Origin: Leucaena leucocephala
Lineage: Eukaryota; Streptophyta; Magnoliopsida; Fabales; Fabaceae
Direction: 5' to 3'
DNA: 64,000 nt
NCBI GenBank assembly: GCA_037074615.1
Contig: CM073518.1
Coordinates: forward strand, 4,836,001 to 4,900,000
Below the pieces are notes generated by a model, which ran no database searches, was not told the DNA's origin, and saw only the letters and a program-made list of their open reading frames with translations. Positions 12,028 through 23,875 of the stretch are shown here, in pieces (position 1 is the stretch's first letter; each line of letters opens with the position of its first letter). A program made the translations under genes and the position numbers.

Positions 12028-12214
12028 CCAACGGAAGTTGGTCCGAGTAGTAAGCGGTTCGATATCGCTTAAACGAGGTCTCGAGTTCGAGCCTTGGCGT
12101 ACACAGAAAATTCCCGTTGGGAGACTCACCCACCATAGCCAGGTGCGCGACGCGGGTCGGATCCGGATGTAATCGGGACAAAGCTCCGGTGAACCGGGTG
12201 GGCAACCAAAAGAA
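12028..12214 (+). mobile_element. tRNA-derived SINE, family 1, copy 2 (187 bp)
   Basis: This is the best-preserved copy. A box A-like GGTCCGAGTAGTAAGCGG is followed about 30 bases later by box B-like GTCTCGAGTTCGAGCC, both internal pol III promoter parts inherited from a tRNA. The body ends GTGAACCGGGTGGGCAAC plus a short A-rich tail. A perfect 16-bp target duplication, AAATCTAATAATTTAA, flanks it at 12012-12027 and 12215-12230, which shows LINE-assisted insertion. It lies about 300 bp upstream of the FKBP gene start and could sit in that promoter. Confidence 0.93.
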
Positions 12215-12508
12215 AAATCTAATAATTTAATGGAAATGAAAAGAAAACGGACTTTCGGAATTACTTAAATATCCTTACTGGATAAAATGACAATATTACC
12301 AGCAAGGGTACCAGATGCTTCCTTCCGCCAGCGACAAAGTGGCAACTGCGGAGTGCTCCCCCAAAACGGGATATATAGTGTACAGTCCCGCCACGTAGCT
12401 TCGGACACAGGCGAGGCTTCTGGGCATAATTTCATTACTCTCGTGGAAGAATAAGGGCCTTGTCAGCTTCCGTTTGCCGTCGTGGGCGACTGGTCGGAGG
12501 GTGAAGCC

Positions 12509-15500
12509 ATGGCGACTCAGAAAGCCACGGACTTATCAGACTTTGAGGACGAAGAACCCGGAGAAGTGATCGAGTCGGCGCCTCCGCAAAAGGTAGGTGA
12601 AGAGAGGGAACTCATCAAGAAGAAGCTCCTCAAGCCCGGGCATGGATGCGAGACGCCCGAGTTCAATGACGAAGTGACCGGTACTCATCTCTCTGAAATT
12701 TTGGTTGCTAATGAAAGACAATGATTCAAACAACTCAAAATTCAGTTTTTAATCATAATAGATGAGACGTGGACACTGTTCGTCTCGTAATAAAATATAA
12801 GGACAACGATGGTGTTACTGAATGCAGTTCACTATGTGGGGACTTCGCTTGACGGGACAAAGTTCGATTCCACTCGAGATAGGGTTGAACCTGTTACATT
12901 TACAGTCGGTCAAGGTGAGTTCTAGACCTCTGGTTGACATTTGTCCTAGAGTTGCTTTTAGAAATTCATGATATAATTTTTAAGGAACTGTTTGATTCTT
13001 GAGTTGATAAAACTCGGCTCATATACTGATGTCCTGATGGGCTTGACAGCTCAAGTGGTGGCTGGGTTAGATCGCGGGATTATCACCATGAAAATGGGGG
13101 AGGTCGCATTATTCACATTGCCTGCTGAGTCAGGCAGTGAAGTTGGGAATTCCCGGAAGCATTCCGCCCAACTCAGTCGTCCAGTTTGAGGTTGAACTCA
13201 TTTCGTGGATCAAAGTGGTAGATGTTTGCAAAGATGGTGGGATTATGAAAAAAATTATGGAGAAGGGAAACAGGAATGAGCGACCCAGTGATCTAGATGA
13301 AGTTCTAGGTACTGTGACACCACATGTATTTTTTACTTCCCTTTCTGTTGAACATATCAATTAGATGATTTATTCCATCCAATGTTTTCTGTTGGTGACT
13401 TCCTGTATCTCTTTGGGCTGGTTTTACGTTTTTTTCTGGCTGGCTCATTGATTTTTGATTCTTTTACTGTTGCAGTGAAGTACCAGGTGATGCTAATTGA
13501 CGGCACTACTGTTGCAGAGACATCAGAAGAGGAATTTGAATTCCATGTGAAAGATGGCATATGTACTCTTGTTTCACTTAACAGGAAGAAAATTGTGTTT
13601 ATCTTCTTACCACGTGTCTGACCAATTACCATACTTCTTGAAGGTCATCTATTTCCAGGATTGCCAAAAGTAATTATGAGTATGGAGAAGGGAGAGAAGG
13701 CTAAGTTAATTGTTCAACCTCATTGTATGTCTTCTGTTCTGTTAGTCCTCCAACCAGTTCTGTGTTGTATGTTCATTTATTTACTGTCCTGAGCCTTGTT
13801 GGGATGGAAGAACCCTGGTGTGTAAAATATGAATTGGACTGAAATGAGAATGGTAAAATCATTTTTATTAAAATGTTTTTGCCAAGTGTTAGTCAGTATT
13901 AACTTCTATAGCACTTTGATTGCAGTGAAGTAATTGGTCTTGCTAAAAGAAGTTAACTTATGGGACCAGGAATTAATATGCATCAGTCATGAGAAGCCAA
14001 ATGATGAAATGACAACTGAAAGTTAAGACTGATCTAGGTATAGCTATGTTTGTGAGTTAAGGTTCAAACTTCACATCCTATTTATCTCAGTGATATTTAC
14101 ATCTTCATCAGCTATTCTATATGTGGATGCCAGCTTTTAATTTCTGTTTTCTTCCTTAGCTTTGGGGATCTTGTGGTCCAATGTCTGAAATTATTTTGAA
14201 CTTTGAAATTATGATATTTTTGTTTATTGCAGATGCCTTTGGAGAGAAAGGGGTAGAAGCAGAAAGCAGGGTCCATTCAATCCCACCAAATTCAGTATTG
14301 CATGTCAATATTGAATTGGTGTCCTTCAAGCCTGCTATTAATGTTACTGGAGACTCCAAAGTTCTAAAGAAGATACTGAGAGAAGGGGAAGGCTCCCAAA
14401 CAGCCAATGAGGGTGCCACTGTTACGAGTAAGAAAATAATAACTAATTCATTATTTAAACTGAACTAGTGCTAATTTTATGTGTTATGTTACCTGATAGC
14501 ATAACATTAATGAGGCTTATAGCATCAGCAGCATCACTTTATAAGACTTGTAAAAGATACCTTATAGATCTGCTCTGTGATGTTATATGATATAATTCCA
14601 GCTATTTTTCATTGCACATCTCAGTCATATGATTTATTGATTCACGGTTTGATTACCATGCAGTTAGTTATGTAGCTAAGGTAGAAGATGGCACAATATT
14701 TGAAAAGAAAGGAATTGATGAAACAAGGCCCTTGGAATTCATAACCGATGAAGGTATTTTTATCCCTACTGTTGCTTAACTTCGCCTTTTCCAATTTTGA
14801 TTTATAGTTTGAGGCATTTAAGAAGCAATTATGGTATTTTTGGTACGTTACTTCGTGTAGAACAAGTCATTGTTGGTCTAGATCGAGCAGTGGCTACAAT
14901 GAAGAAGGGTGAGAAGGCCATTGTAAGCATACATCCTGATTATGCATTTGGAAACGTGGAAGCGAGATTTGATTTGGCTACTGTTCCCCCGGGGTCCAAT
15001 GTAGTCTATGAAGTTGAGATGGTGGACTTTATTCAGGTAACATTTGCTTATTTTCCACTGAGGAATTTGTAGATTTTGGCTTCATACTATTGATTATGAA
15101 GGAATCCTATTTCTTATTAGAGAAATGGAAAACAGAAATATAGATTTCTTGCATATTCATTTATGTTTTGGCTTTTCTTTTCTTCTTTCATTAAAAGGAG
15201 AAAGCACCATGGGAATTAAATAATAGTGAGAAAATTGAGGCATCTGGGAAGAAGAAAGAAGAAGGAAATTTGTTATTTAAAAATGGCGAGTATCAGAGAG
15301 CAGGGAAAAAGTATGACAAGGTACGTCTTGTTCTGAAGCAGCTTTGGTTTTTTGAAATTTCATCAAGGTACTTCTAGTGTTGCTAATTCCCTTCTCCCCT
15401 GCCTTCTCTTAGGCTGTTGATTATGTTAGTGAAGATGGATCCTTTGGGGATGATGAGCAAAAGCTAGCTAAGTCACTGAGAGTGTCATGCTGGTTGAATG

Positions 15501-16345
15501 GTGCAGCATGTAGCCTCAAACTTGATAACTTCTCAGAAGCAATCATGTTATGCACGCAGGTAAACATTCCATCAAGTCTTGCATAAGATTTAAAGCAGCC
15601 AATTCAATGAGCACATTTTAATACTTTCTGCACCAGGTGCTTGATGTTGAGTTCCACAACGTGAAAGCATGTACAGAAGAGCGCAAGCATATATAGAAAC
15701 TGGGGACTACATTTTGGCTGATGTGAGCATAAAGCAAGCTCTTGAGGCTGATCCACAGAACAGGTACATGATGAATTTAATCCTCAAACAAGGGGAACTA
15801 CTTAATTAGGTTGACTGTTTGAGTTTCTCAATATTGGAACAAACTGGTCTGTTCATTTTCCAGGGAAGTAAAGCTGCTTCAGAGGAAATTGAAGCAATTT
15901 CAACTTGAGAATGACAAAAGAGATGCTAAACTCCATGCAAATATGTTTGCACATAAAGAGAAAGACTCGTCTTTAGTAACAAAGGTGATCAGTGCGAAAA
16001 CTTGGTTACTCTTTTCTGCTCGTGTGTTGGAAGTTTTTTATGTCTTTCCATGAGCCCCACTTGGGAAATATTTTGGGGAATAGGTGGACATTTAACTCGC
16101 AAGTTTAAGCTAGGACCTGTGAATAGGACACTGATTTACTTCCTGCGATTTTCATGTTAGTAAGTTTTGTTAATTGCCATTTCACTGTAGCGTATATTAA
16201 ATATGTAACACAAACTCCTGCATTACAGAGATTGAAGGTTGAGAAAAGCAAGGATGAAAGTAAAGAAGAAGAGGTCATGAGAATGGAAGCGGATAAAGTC
16301 GCTGACATTGCAGCTCCCCCTGATGGTGATGTAAATTGTAATTAA
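12509..16345 (+). pseudogene. FKBP62: ROF1/FKBP62-like peptidyl-prolyl isomerase gene with two frame breaks
   Basis: The gene has 13 exons: 12509-12680, 12828-12914, 13050-13308, 13476-13556, 13644-13724, 14233-14427, 14664-14753, 14861-15036, 15198-15320, 15413-15559, 15637-15763, 15864-15984, 16229-16345. The product would be an HSP90-binding immunophilin: three FKBP folds (domain 1 with HYVGTSLDGTKFDST and AGLDRGIITMKMGE; domain 2 with SMEKGEKAKLIVQPH; domain 3 with VVGLDRA-like VIVGLDRAVATMKKGEKA), then TPR helices (EASGKKKEEGN onward) and a basic tail. The layout matches ROF1/FKBP62 and FKBP65. Two exons do not keep frame. In exon 3 the frame changes between LPAE and LGIPGS (about 13127-13137) and reaches a stop at about 13187. 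In exon 11 one base is missing after NVKA (about 15670), so YRRAQAYIETG reads out of frame. Intron 4 would use a GC donor. Either the gene is decaying or the assembly has indel errors; the rest is well conserved. Confidence 0.85.
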
Positions 16346-18082
16346 GGATTGATCAATCCATAGAACCTGTAAAATTAAACCGTTAAATTCAACTGATAAT
16401 AATTTTTTATTTTTGATAAAAAAAGTAAAATTTAATCGTTTAAACTTTAAATTGATTAGTTGGAGAGTTCTCCAAGGGAAAATGTGGCCTCTCTTGCAGG
16501 AGAGACTTGGGAATGGTTCACGGCGTAGGTATAGAATTACATAAAATACTACTTTTATTTCAAAATATGTTTTTCTTTCAGAATTTCAAAACAGTATTTA
16601 TTATAATTTCTTCCATTATACTCTTATTTACTTCAACGACTTCAAAACAGAATTCATTACATGTCAAACAAAAAAACAGTATTGATTAAGTTTTAGGAGT
16701 AAATTTGACAATGGAATCGATGTTCTTATGCATTAATTATATTTCTTAATATGCGTGCAAGTACAAATTACCTTGAAAAACAGATATTTTGAAAGAGAGT
16801 AATACTAATATTAAAGCAATGATTGATATTAGATGTCAAGGGGGTCAAATTTGGATCTTTAAAATGCAAATAAGCTCTGAACACTTGGAAACAGATAAAA
16901 TTGCTCCTCAAATAATTAAAATTTTTAAGAGCTACAAAATATTTTAGAGTGGAACGTACCTACAAAAATATTTTAAAATATTAGATGAAGAATAAAATAT
17001 TTTAAACTGTCCTATCATTTGAAAAAAAAAAATATTTCTTTGGAGTGGAGGAACCTTAACAGTATGTTTGTTTAGTAGGATGTTATAGGTTTGTATGAAA
17101 ATTGAAGTGAAAATAAAATTAGATTAAAAATTAATTTTAAAAATTTATTTAGTAGGATAAAAATAAATATAAAATTATTGTATATTTTTTAATAACTTAA
17201 GATAAAATAATTTAAAATATTTTTTTATAATTTAGGAAGAGTTAAAATTATGAAGAAATTTTTTAATTTAAAATAATATTATTTAAAATATTTTACTTCT
17301 ATTTTTATTATCTTATTTTTTAATTTTTTTATAGAATTAAAATAATTTAAAATATTATAAATATGTACTAAACATGTCATATATATTTTTTTAATCCAAA
17401 TTTTCCCTTGACAAATTGCTGGGCAAGACCCTTTGAATGGCCCCCACTGCCACGGTATTGAAAACTCCACTTTTTTATTTAATAAAGGCCGCCTGCTTAA
17501 ATAAAGTTTGACTCGTATCCTTTAAACACGAAGTTTAGATTGTGTAGACGGAGAAATGTTTTGTTGATATTGATAAAATTTAGTGTATTCGAAGTAATTA
17601 ATATTTTAAAATATTTAAATTATTATAATTTTATTTTTTTGTTAATAAAAATATATACTTTATTTGATATATGTTATATAAAATTTTTATTTTAATAAAT
17701 TATTATTTAAAATATTATATGTATAATATTATTTTAATAAATTATACTAAATAAATTATAATTTTTTTTAAAATTTTTATATATAAATTATATATAATAT
17801 TAATTTTAAAATTTATTTAATATTTTTTTAAATAATAATATATTAAAATAAAAAATTTAAGTAATATAGATCGAATATAAATTTATATTTATGTCAATAA
17901 AAAATAAAATTATATTAATTTAAAAATTTTAAAATGTTAGTAGTACTTTTAAAATTAATTTAATGTATTAATTATATATTTAAATATTTTAAAATATTAA
18001 TTATTTTTTTAAAATTAATTTAAATACTAAACATATTTCCTTTAAAATCTATTTTATAATTTATACGCTTACTAGTCTCTAA
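16346..18082. other. AT-rich spacer with a possible decayed MITE
   Basis: The 3' flank of the FKBP gene passes into very AT-rich DNA. Between about 17060 and 17390, GTATGTTTGTTTAGTAGGAT and TACTAAACATG-like ends face each other, which may mark an old MITE, but no target duplication is visible. No gene was found. Confidence 0.4.
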
Positions 18083-18510
18083 TGGTTCGTTTGGTATAGG
18101 TAATTTTGGGGGAGGGAGGAAGAGGCTAGGGATTTTACTCTCCTCTTTTTGTTTGGCTAATTAAGACATTTAGGAGGGGAAGGAAAAAATTTTAAAATTT
18201 TCCCTCCCACTCTAATTATTATTATTTTATAATATTAATATATATCTATAATTTTTTTAATATCCTAATATTATCTCTATATTATATTTTATTAAAATAT
18301 TTTATAAAATAATATAAGAGAAATTTGTCTATATAAAAGTATTTTTTCTCCCTTCTTTTTTTAAATCAAATAAGATAATATGAAAATCTCTCTTTTTCCC
18401 TCCCTTAATGTTAATATAAATAAGATAATAATAAAATATCTCTTCTTCTTCTTTTTTTCTTTCTATTAAAATCTCTCCCCTTCCCTTCTCTCGTTGAGCC
18501 AAACACACCC
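18083..18510. mobile_element. Tourist-like MITE (428 bp)
   Basis: Ends are TGGTTCGTTTGG and CCAAACACACCC, matching at most positions as inverted repeats, flanked by TAA at 18080-18082 and 18511-18513. The core is AT-rich with CT-rich patches (CCCTCCC, CTCTCCCCTTCCC) and no coding capacity. It is a different family from the 8459 element but uses the same target. Confidence 0.75.
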
Positions 18511-18626
18511 TAAATTATTCTCTAATCTCTACCAAAGAAAAACGATCAGCTCCACAAATGGTCTCATTAAAACAGTTGAAATAATTAAATTTGTTATAAA
18601 GGGAACTCCGCTGGCCTAATCATGAG

Positions 18627-19075
18627 TAGACATGGAAACAGGTTAAATTATGGTCTTAATAGGCTAGACCTGTTAAATGACAATTTAGCTTGAACCTGAC
18701 CTGTAGTCTGTTATAGGTTTTTTTTTTCCATAAGCCTGGTCTGTATAAATATTTGACCTGGCCTGAAACCTGTTAAAAAAATCTGCTAATACTTATTACA
18801 ACATAACAATAAAATATAAACTATAATATATAAAACAACAATAAAAATAACAATAAAATAAGTTAGTTCAGTTGTTTAATAATTATATTGTATTCAATAA
18901 GTAGTAGGTTTAATACCTACTTATTATATATTTATATCAAATATATTTTGATAACAGATTTAGGTTTTCTGACAGGTTTAATAAATTTTTTAAAAAATTT
19001 AAATTTAGCATATTAAAAAAAATAGACTTTAATATAAGTGTTATAGACTTTAATATAGGTCTGTTTCCATCGCTA
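18627..19075. mobile_element. hAT-type MITE (449 bp)
   Basis: The left end TAGACATGGAAACAG and right end CTGTTTCCATCGCTA form imperfect inverted repeats. A perfect 8-bp duplication, ATCATGAG, lies at 18619-18626 and 19076-19083. The interior is AT-rich with repeated CCTGTTA/ACAGGTT motifs and no open frame. It ends 72 bp before the first carboxypeptidase-like gene, so it may lie within that gene's promoter. Confidence 0.85.
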
Positions 19076-19147
19076 ATCATGAGTACGTGTACCGATCGTT
19101 GTAAGATTTCTTCAGGCGAGAGGGATAGCTCTCTTTGAATACAGGAA

Positions 19148-19962
19148 ATGGCTGCTGCGTCTTCAACTTCTCCATCATCTTCATCCTTCTCAGTATCTCT
19201 GCTTCTTCTTCTTCTTCTATCTTCACAGGTTTGCTTCACTTTTTCACTCTCTCGCTCAACTGTTAAGTTTCTTCTTGGGTTTCCACGGCCTCTGCCTTTC
19301 CATCTTGAAACTGGGTACGTTCTCTTTCAAAGATCCTCTCTGAAAGCAGATACCATACTTTGTGACGTTTGTCGTTTTCACTGTAACCTGTAAATGGGAT
19401 TTAAGGTATGTGGGAGTTGGAGAATCAGAGCAAGTGCAGCTGTTCTACTACTTCCTCAAGTCAGAGCGAAATCCCAAGCAAGACCCTCTGATACTCTGGC
19501 TAACTGGGGGTCCTGGCTGCTCTGCTTTATCTTCACTTCTCTTTGAAATTGGTAACACAGGGATCGCTCGTCTATTTTGTTCCAGATTACTTTTCTAACC
19601 CCATTAAATGGATTTTAAGGCCCACTTCGTGTTCGGACGGAGGAATATAATGGTACTCTCCCTACACTTGTTTTAAATCCAGACTCATGGACTCAGGTTA
19701 TTTCAAAACTTTCGCTAACTTGTAGCGATTCTTCAATTTTAAATCTGTATGCTTGCCCACAGCATTTTTACTTACTCTGGATTGATGGTCAGATTTCCAG
19801 CATACTTTTCATAGATTTACCTTCTCATACTGGATTCTCCTACACAACACTCCCCATTGCTCCCCTGAGCAGTGACTCTAAACAAATCCAACACGCCCTT
19901 CAATTTTTCAGGAAGGTACCAAATGCATGTAACATTCATAACGTTTTCTTTTCTTTTTCACA

Positions 19963-19993
<31 letters not shown>

Positions 19994-21803
19994 CTCTGTC
20001 GTCATTATTGTTATAAATGTTTAACCATTGTTCCTTGTGCAGTGGTTGACTGTTCACCCAGAATTCCGCTCGAACCCAATATACATTGGCGGCTACTCAT
20101 ATTCTGGAATGATTGCCCCTGCAGTTGCTCTTGAAATCTCGAAAGGTGAGTAAGCTTCTCATCTTTCATGCACATAACACGAAGACGATGATGGTTAATT
20201 TTCGTTAAGACTCAGTACATGATCAAAGGATGAAGTGTAGAACGTTGTGTTAGATGTGAGATTGTACGGGTGATAACTGAGTTCTTAATTTTTAGAGTGC
20301 TGAAAGGTGATAAAAAAAAAATTAAGATAGCAAAAGTTTTAGAATTTTTGTCATTTTGCAGGAAATGAGAACAGCATAGAGCCTTCAATTAATTTAGAGG
20401 TTGGTAGTTCTTTTTAATTTGTTCCTAAATTTCCTTCCCTCTACGTAGGGTTCCTTCATTATCTACAACTTTTAGCTGATAATGACCCGATTATCTTATA
20501 ATCAAGGGATATGTGCTAGGAAACCCCGCAACAAACGAGGCTATAGATAAAAACCATAAGATCCCATTTGCTCATGGCATGGGGCTGATTCCTGATGAAC
20601 TCTATGAGGTAGTTTATTTCTGAAGACATCGATGGGCTGAATTTAAAGATGAGATGCTTATTACTAATCAAAATAAATCAATGAGTCCTCGCAGTCATTG
20701 AAAAGCAGTTGTGGGGGAGAGTATCAGAAGGTAGATCCTACTAATAAAATGTGTCTCGGTTATATTGCAGCATATGAAAAGGTAGGCAATCATAATAAGT
20801 TGGTGCATGCTTGGATAATCGTTTTTCTCTCTGTGATCTTTGTAGTAATACTTATCTGCCAATTTTAAATGTCAGTGTGTTTCAGTAATAAATAATGCAC
20901 ATATTTTGGAACCCAAATGTCCCTTTGTTTCCCCCAAACCGCAAACGTTCTCTGATAGAAGATCTCTGGATGAGATGCCTGAATCCTTACTCGCCTCAGA
21001 CTCTCAACAATCAGTTCCTACCATAGGATGCCGAGTAATTCCACAATCTCCTCCCTTGTTATTCCTTTTCTGATTCTAACCATACCTTTATTAGCACGAC
21101 AAGAAAAGATGCGGCTTCTATTTAAGCATGTGTTTATTTGCCTGTAGACTTACGCATTTATGCTAGTTCAGTATTGGGCGAATGATGGTGCTGTTCGCAA
21201 GGCCCTTGGCATCCGTGAGGTATGAGAATGATAATATTCCTTGACCTTCACATTTTCACAGTTATCATACTGAGAGTGTAAATTGGATGAATGAACAGGG
21301 AAGCATAGGGAAATGGGTGCGATGTATTAAGACACCTTATACTAAAGAAATTGAAAGCAGTGTTCCATATCATGCGAACTTGAGTGCGAAAGGTTACCGT
21401 TCGCTAATATACAGGTGATGAATTACATGTTCTGCATTTGGAAAATCATTGGTGATCATTACTTCAAACGCCAAGTCGCAGGGTAAGCATTCAGGCAAAA
21501 GCAACATTCTGCTTTTATTCTGAATCCAAAACTTGCAAAAAAAAAGGGCATAACTTGGAGGCGCTTCTTGTTGTGCAGTTACACGAGGACATATTCAAAT
21601 GGGATGACCTATGCGACTATTAAGGCAAGAACCACCTTTTCCGTTTGAGTTGAAAGAATCATGCATGGTTCAGAGCTGGGAAATTCAGATTCATGTTACG
21701 TGTTTAAACTAACTTGCAGGGTGGAGGGCACACTGCTCCTGAGTACAAGCCTGAAGAATGCTTTGCAATGTTGGAGAGGTGGATTTCTCAAAAACCGTTG
21801 TAA
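19148..21803 (+). pseudogene. SCPL: Serine carboxypeptidase-like gene, copy 1, catalytic Asp exon decayed
   Basis: Exons: 19148-19314, 19406-19551, 19620-19696, 19793-19915, 20043-20145, 20362-20399, 20507-20608, 20695-20781, 20876-21034, 21148-21219, 21299-21414, 21579-21624, 21720-21803. Joined, they give an open 439-residue protein. It starts with a Leu-rich signal peptide and carries the family blocks FYYFLKSERNP, ILWLTGGPGCSAL, YIGGYSYSG, FAHGMGLIPDELYE and GGGHTAPEY (catalytic His). Two faults stand out. The Ser motif, normally GDSYSG, is GYSYSG. The exon that should sit between the last three, carrying the GDHD catalytic Asp, survives only as a stub at about 21449-21482 encoding GDH followed directly by RQVAG, with no acceptor AG. 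Skipping it keeps the frame. The family is vacuolar and includes acyltransferases of secondary metabolism. A functional enzyme is unlikely. Confidence 0.8.
19967..19993. repeat. (AG)n microsatellite
   Basis: About 13 AG units lie in intron 4 of the first carboxypeptidase-like gene. Confidence 0.95.
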
Positions 21804-22289
21804 TCTTCGAAATCGTTAGTTATTTGAGTTGTCCAAATAAACAGTATTACAGCCTGCTATCTTTGTTTTATTTTTTCTATTTCGACCAACATATTCCCCC
21901 CCTCCTCAAGTACACAAAATCAAGTTGAAAGTGTCAAATAATGTTTGTTACTTATTTTTATTTGGTTAAAACTTTTATGGTGCTATAAAATGATCAGTTA
22001 TTGTTAATACTTCCTTCACTTTCAAATATAAGATATAAATACTAACTTCACTTGTATCAAAAAAAAAAAAAAAACTACTTCACATGTATTGTGAAAGTTA
22101 GTTAAAGCTATTTTTGCTTATTAAATTTGTAACAGAAAAAAATTATCTTTTGTTTATATTTATACCTATTAACTGGTTAGCCTCCCTCTATAATACTATT
22201 TCATGCCCTTATTATAAGGATGTTGTAACAACTTCACATATTATAAGGATGTTGTAACAACTTCACATGTATTAAAAACTTAGTTAAAA
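21804..22289. repeat. 3' flank with a 29-bp tandem duplication
   Basis: Directly after the first carboxypeptidase-like gene comes AT-rich spacer. At 22211-22239 and 22240-22268 a 29-base unit beginning ATTATAAGGATGTTGTAACA occurs twice in tandem without a mismatch. A diverged part of the same motif appears near 22075-22095. No gene was seen. Confidence 0.75.
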
Positions 22290-22562
22290 ACTAATCGTCC
22301 GTGGGTTCAATTGGTGAAAGGGTGAGACATGCGATCATTTAGATCGTGTTCGATTCTTGGGGAGTACCACTTTATTGTGGTTCCAGTTACGGCGCTTGGG
22401 GAGACATCTTAATTTCTAAGTGCTTAGATCTACGTCTGAGGGTAACAGACGGCTCGCTTTACCTAACATTGGTATCGTCTAGGAGAAAGGGAGATTTCGT
22501 CTTATTTTTGAATTGTGGGTGAGTCTAATCCCTTTCCAAAAAAATTTGTAATAAAAAAAACT
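22290..22562 (+). mobile_element. SINE-like retroposon, family 2, copy 2 (full-length)
   Basis: This copy keeps the tRNA-like head: box A-like GGTTCAATTGGTGAAAGGG and box B-like GTGTTCGATTCTTGG. The body continues with CACTTTATTGTGGTTCCAG, then CTTAGATCTACGTCTGAGGG, and ends GTGGGTGAGTCTAATCCC with a T-rich then A-rich tail. It is the reference for the three other copies. Confidence 0.75.
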
Positions 22563-23179
22563 TAATTAAAATTAAGTTTTTTTTAAATGTGATTGAAATT
22601 TTAATAAGTTTTTTATATTACTTTTGAAGTTTATTAAATTTTTGTTTTCCCATATTAATATCTATCTACTTGATTGGGGGTAAGGAGAGGAGAAGGTGGC
22701 AATAGAGGGCATAAAAAAGAGATGATAATAAGTCCTTGAGATAAATTGGAGAGGTTCATATAATAATGACTAAGCAAGTCCTTGAAGATGTCTATCATGC
22801 AAGATGCAGCAGCATCATGTAATTTCTTTCAATGTTTCTATTTCCGTGTTGATCTGCTTCATATGTATTATCTACAGTTGTTTTAATTTGTGTTTATAAC
22901 TCACTTATTGCAAAACCTCCTTTCAAAAATTTGTTCTTTGCAACACCAAATCAGCTTTGAAAACCTGTGGTCAACCTAACCAACTTTTTTCCTTGACTTT
23001 ACAACCCATTCATTAACTCCTCATATTTCCTTGAAATCTATCACTGTTATATGCTTTGTCTCTTTCATTGACATGGGGTTGAACAAAAAATTTACTGTTT
23101 AGGTCCTATAAACATTGGATTCAAACTATATTTAACTGTATTTTGTTACTTATTTTCCATGAGTTCAACTCAAGAAAAT
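22563..23179. other. AT-rich spacer, no gene seen
   Basis: The stretch lies between two SINE copies and holds no open frame with a recognisable motif and no transposon ends. Confidence 0.5.
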
Positions 23180-23418
23180 GTTAAACATCCAACTATTTAG
23201 AACGTATTCGATTATAGGGAATACTACTTTGTTATAGTTCTAATTGCGACGATTGAAAAGGCATCCTATCTCCTAGGTGTCTAAGTTTACGCCTCAGAGT
23301 AATAGACAACTTACTCTACTCGACATTAGTATCACCTAAAAACAAGAAAAATTTCGCCCTACTTTTAGATCACAGTGAGCTCATCTCTTTTTTAAAAAGT
23401 TTTGTATTAAAAAAAAAC
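23180..23418 (+). mobile_element. SINE-like retroposon, family 2, copy 3
   Basis: A more diverged copy: AACGTATTCGATTATAGGGA corresponds to the box B region, followed by CTTTGTTATAGTTCTAATTG and GTGTCTAAGTTTACGCC, and it ends with an A tail at about 23408-23418. It lies about 450 bp upstream of the second carboxypeptidase-like gene. Confidence 0.65.
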
Positions 23419-23875
23419 TGCATTTTGTTCGTTCTCAAACTATACATCAAGCTAATGAATCCAGTACTTTCAGCCCTTCCCACTCGAGGATTGGTGGGGA
23501 AGAAGGAACAAAGTTGAAAAACTCTAGACGAATCACGCGACACAGGTATCTTGTTCCTTTAAAAAGTACAACAAACTCACGAAGCCGTCAGTTTCAGTTT
23601 CAGCCGTCCACTTTGTTAACAGCGACATCTCACAGAAGGCGTGAATAATCAATTTCCTTGTCTTTTCCATATATTATGAAACTCGGCTCTGTGAATGGTC
23701 ACCCTTATTCTCATTATGAGCATGAGATAAAGCCTTCAACAACAACCACACAACAGTTAGTTCCTTGACGTGTGATGCAGCGATTCCTTCTCCTTCATGC
23801 TACAGTGCTGCCGGCTACTTTGTTATTATTTATGGCAGCACCAAGCTTTGAGCTTGCTGCAAAGTGACTTTTGAA

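Noticed and set aside
12060..12100. tRNA-like box A and box B
   Set aside because: Part of a SINE; no acceptor or anticodon stems form, so not a tRNA gene.
22211..22268. CRISPR-like repeat
   Set aside because: Only two contiguous 29-bp units with no spacer; a simple tandem duplication in a plant genome.
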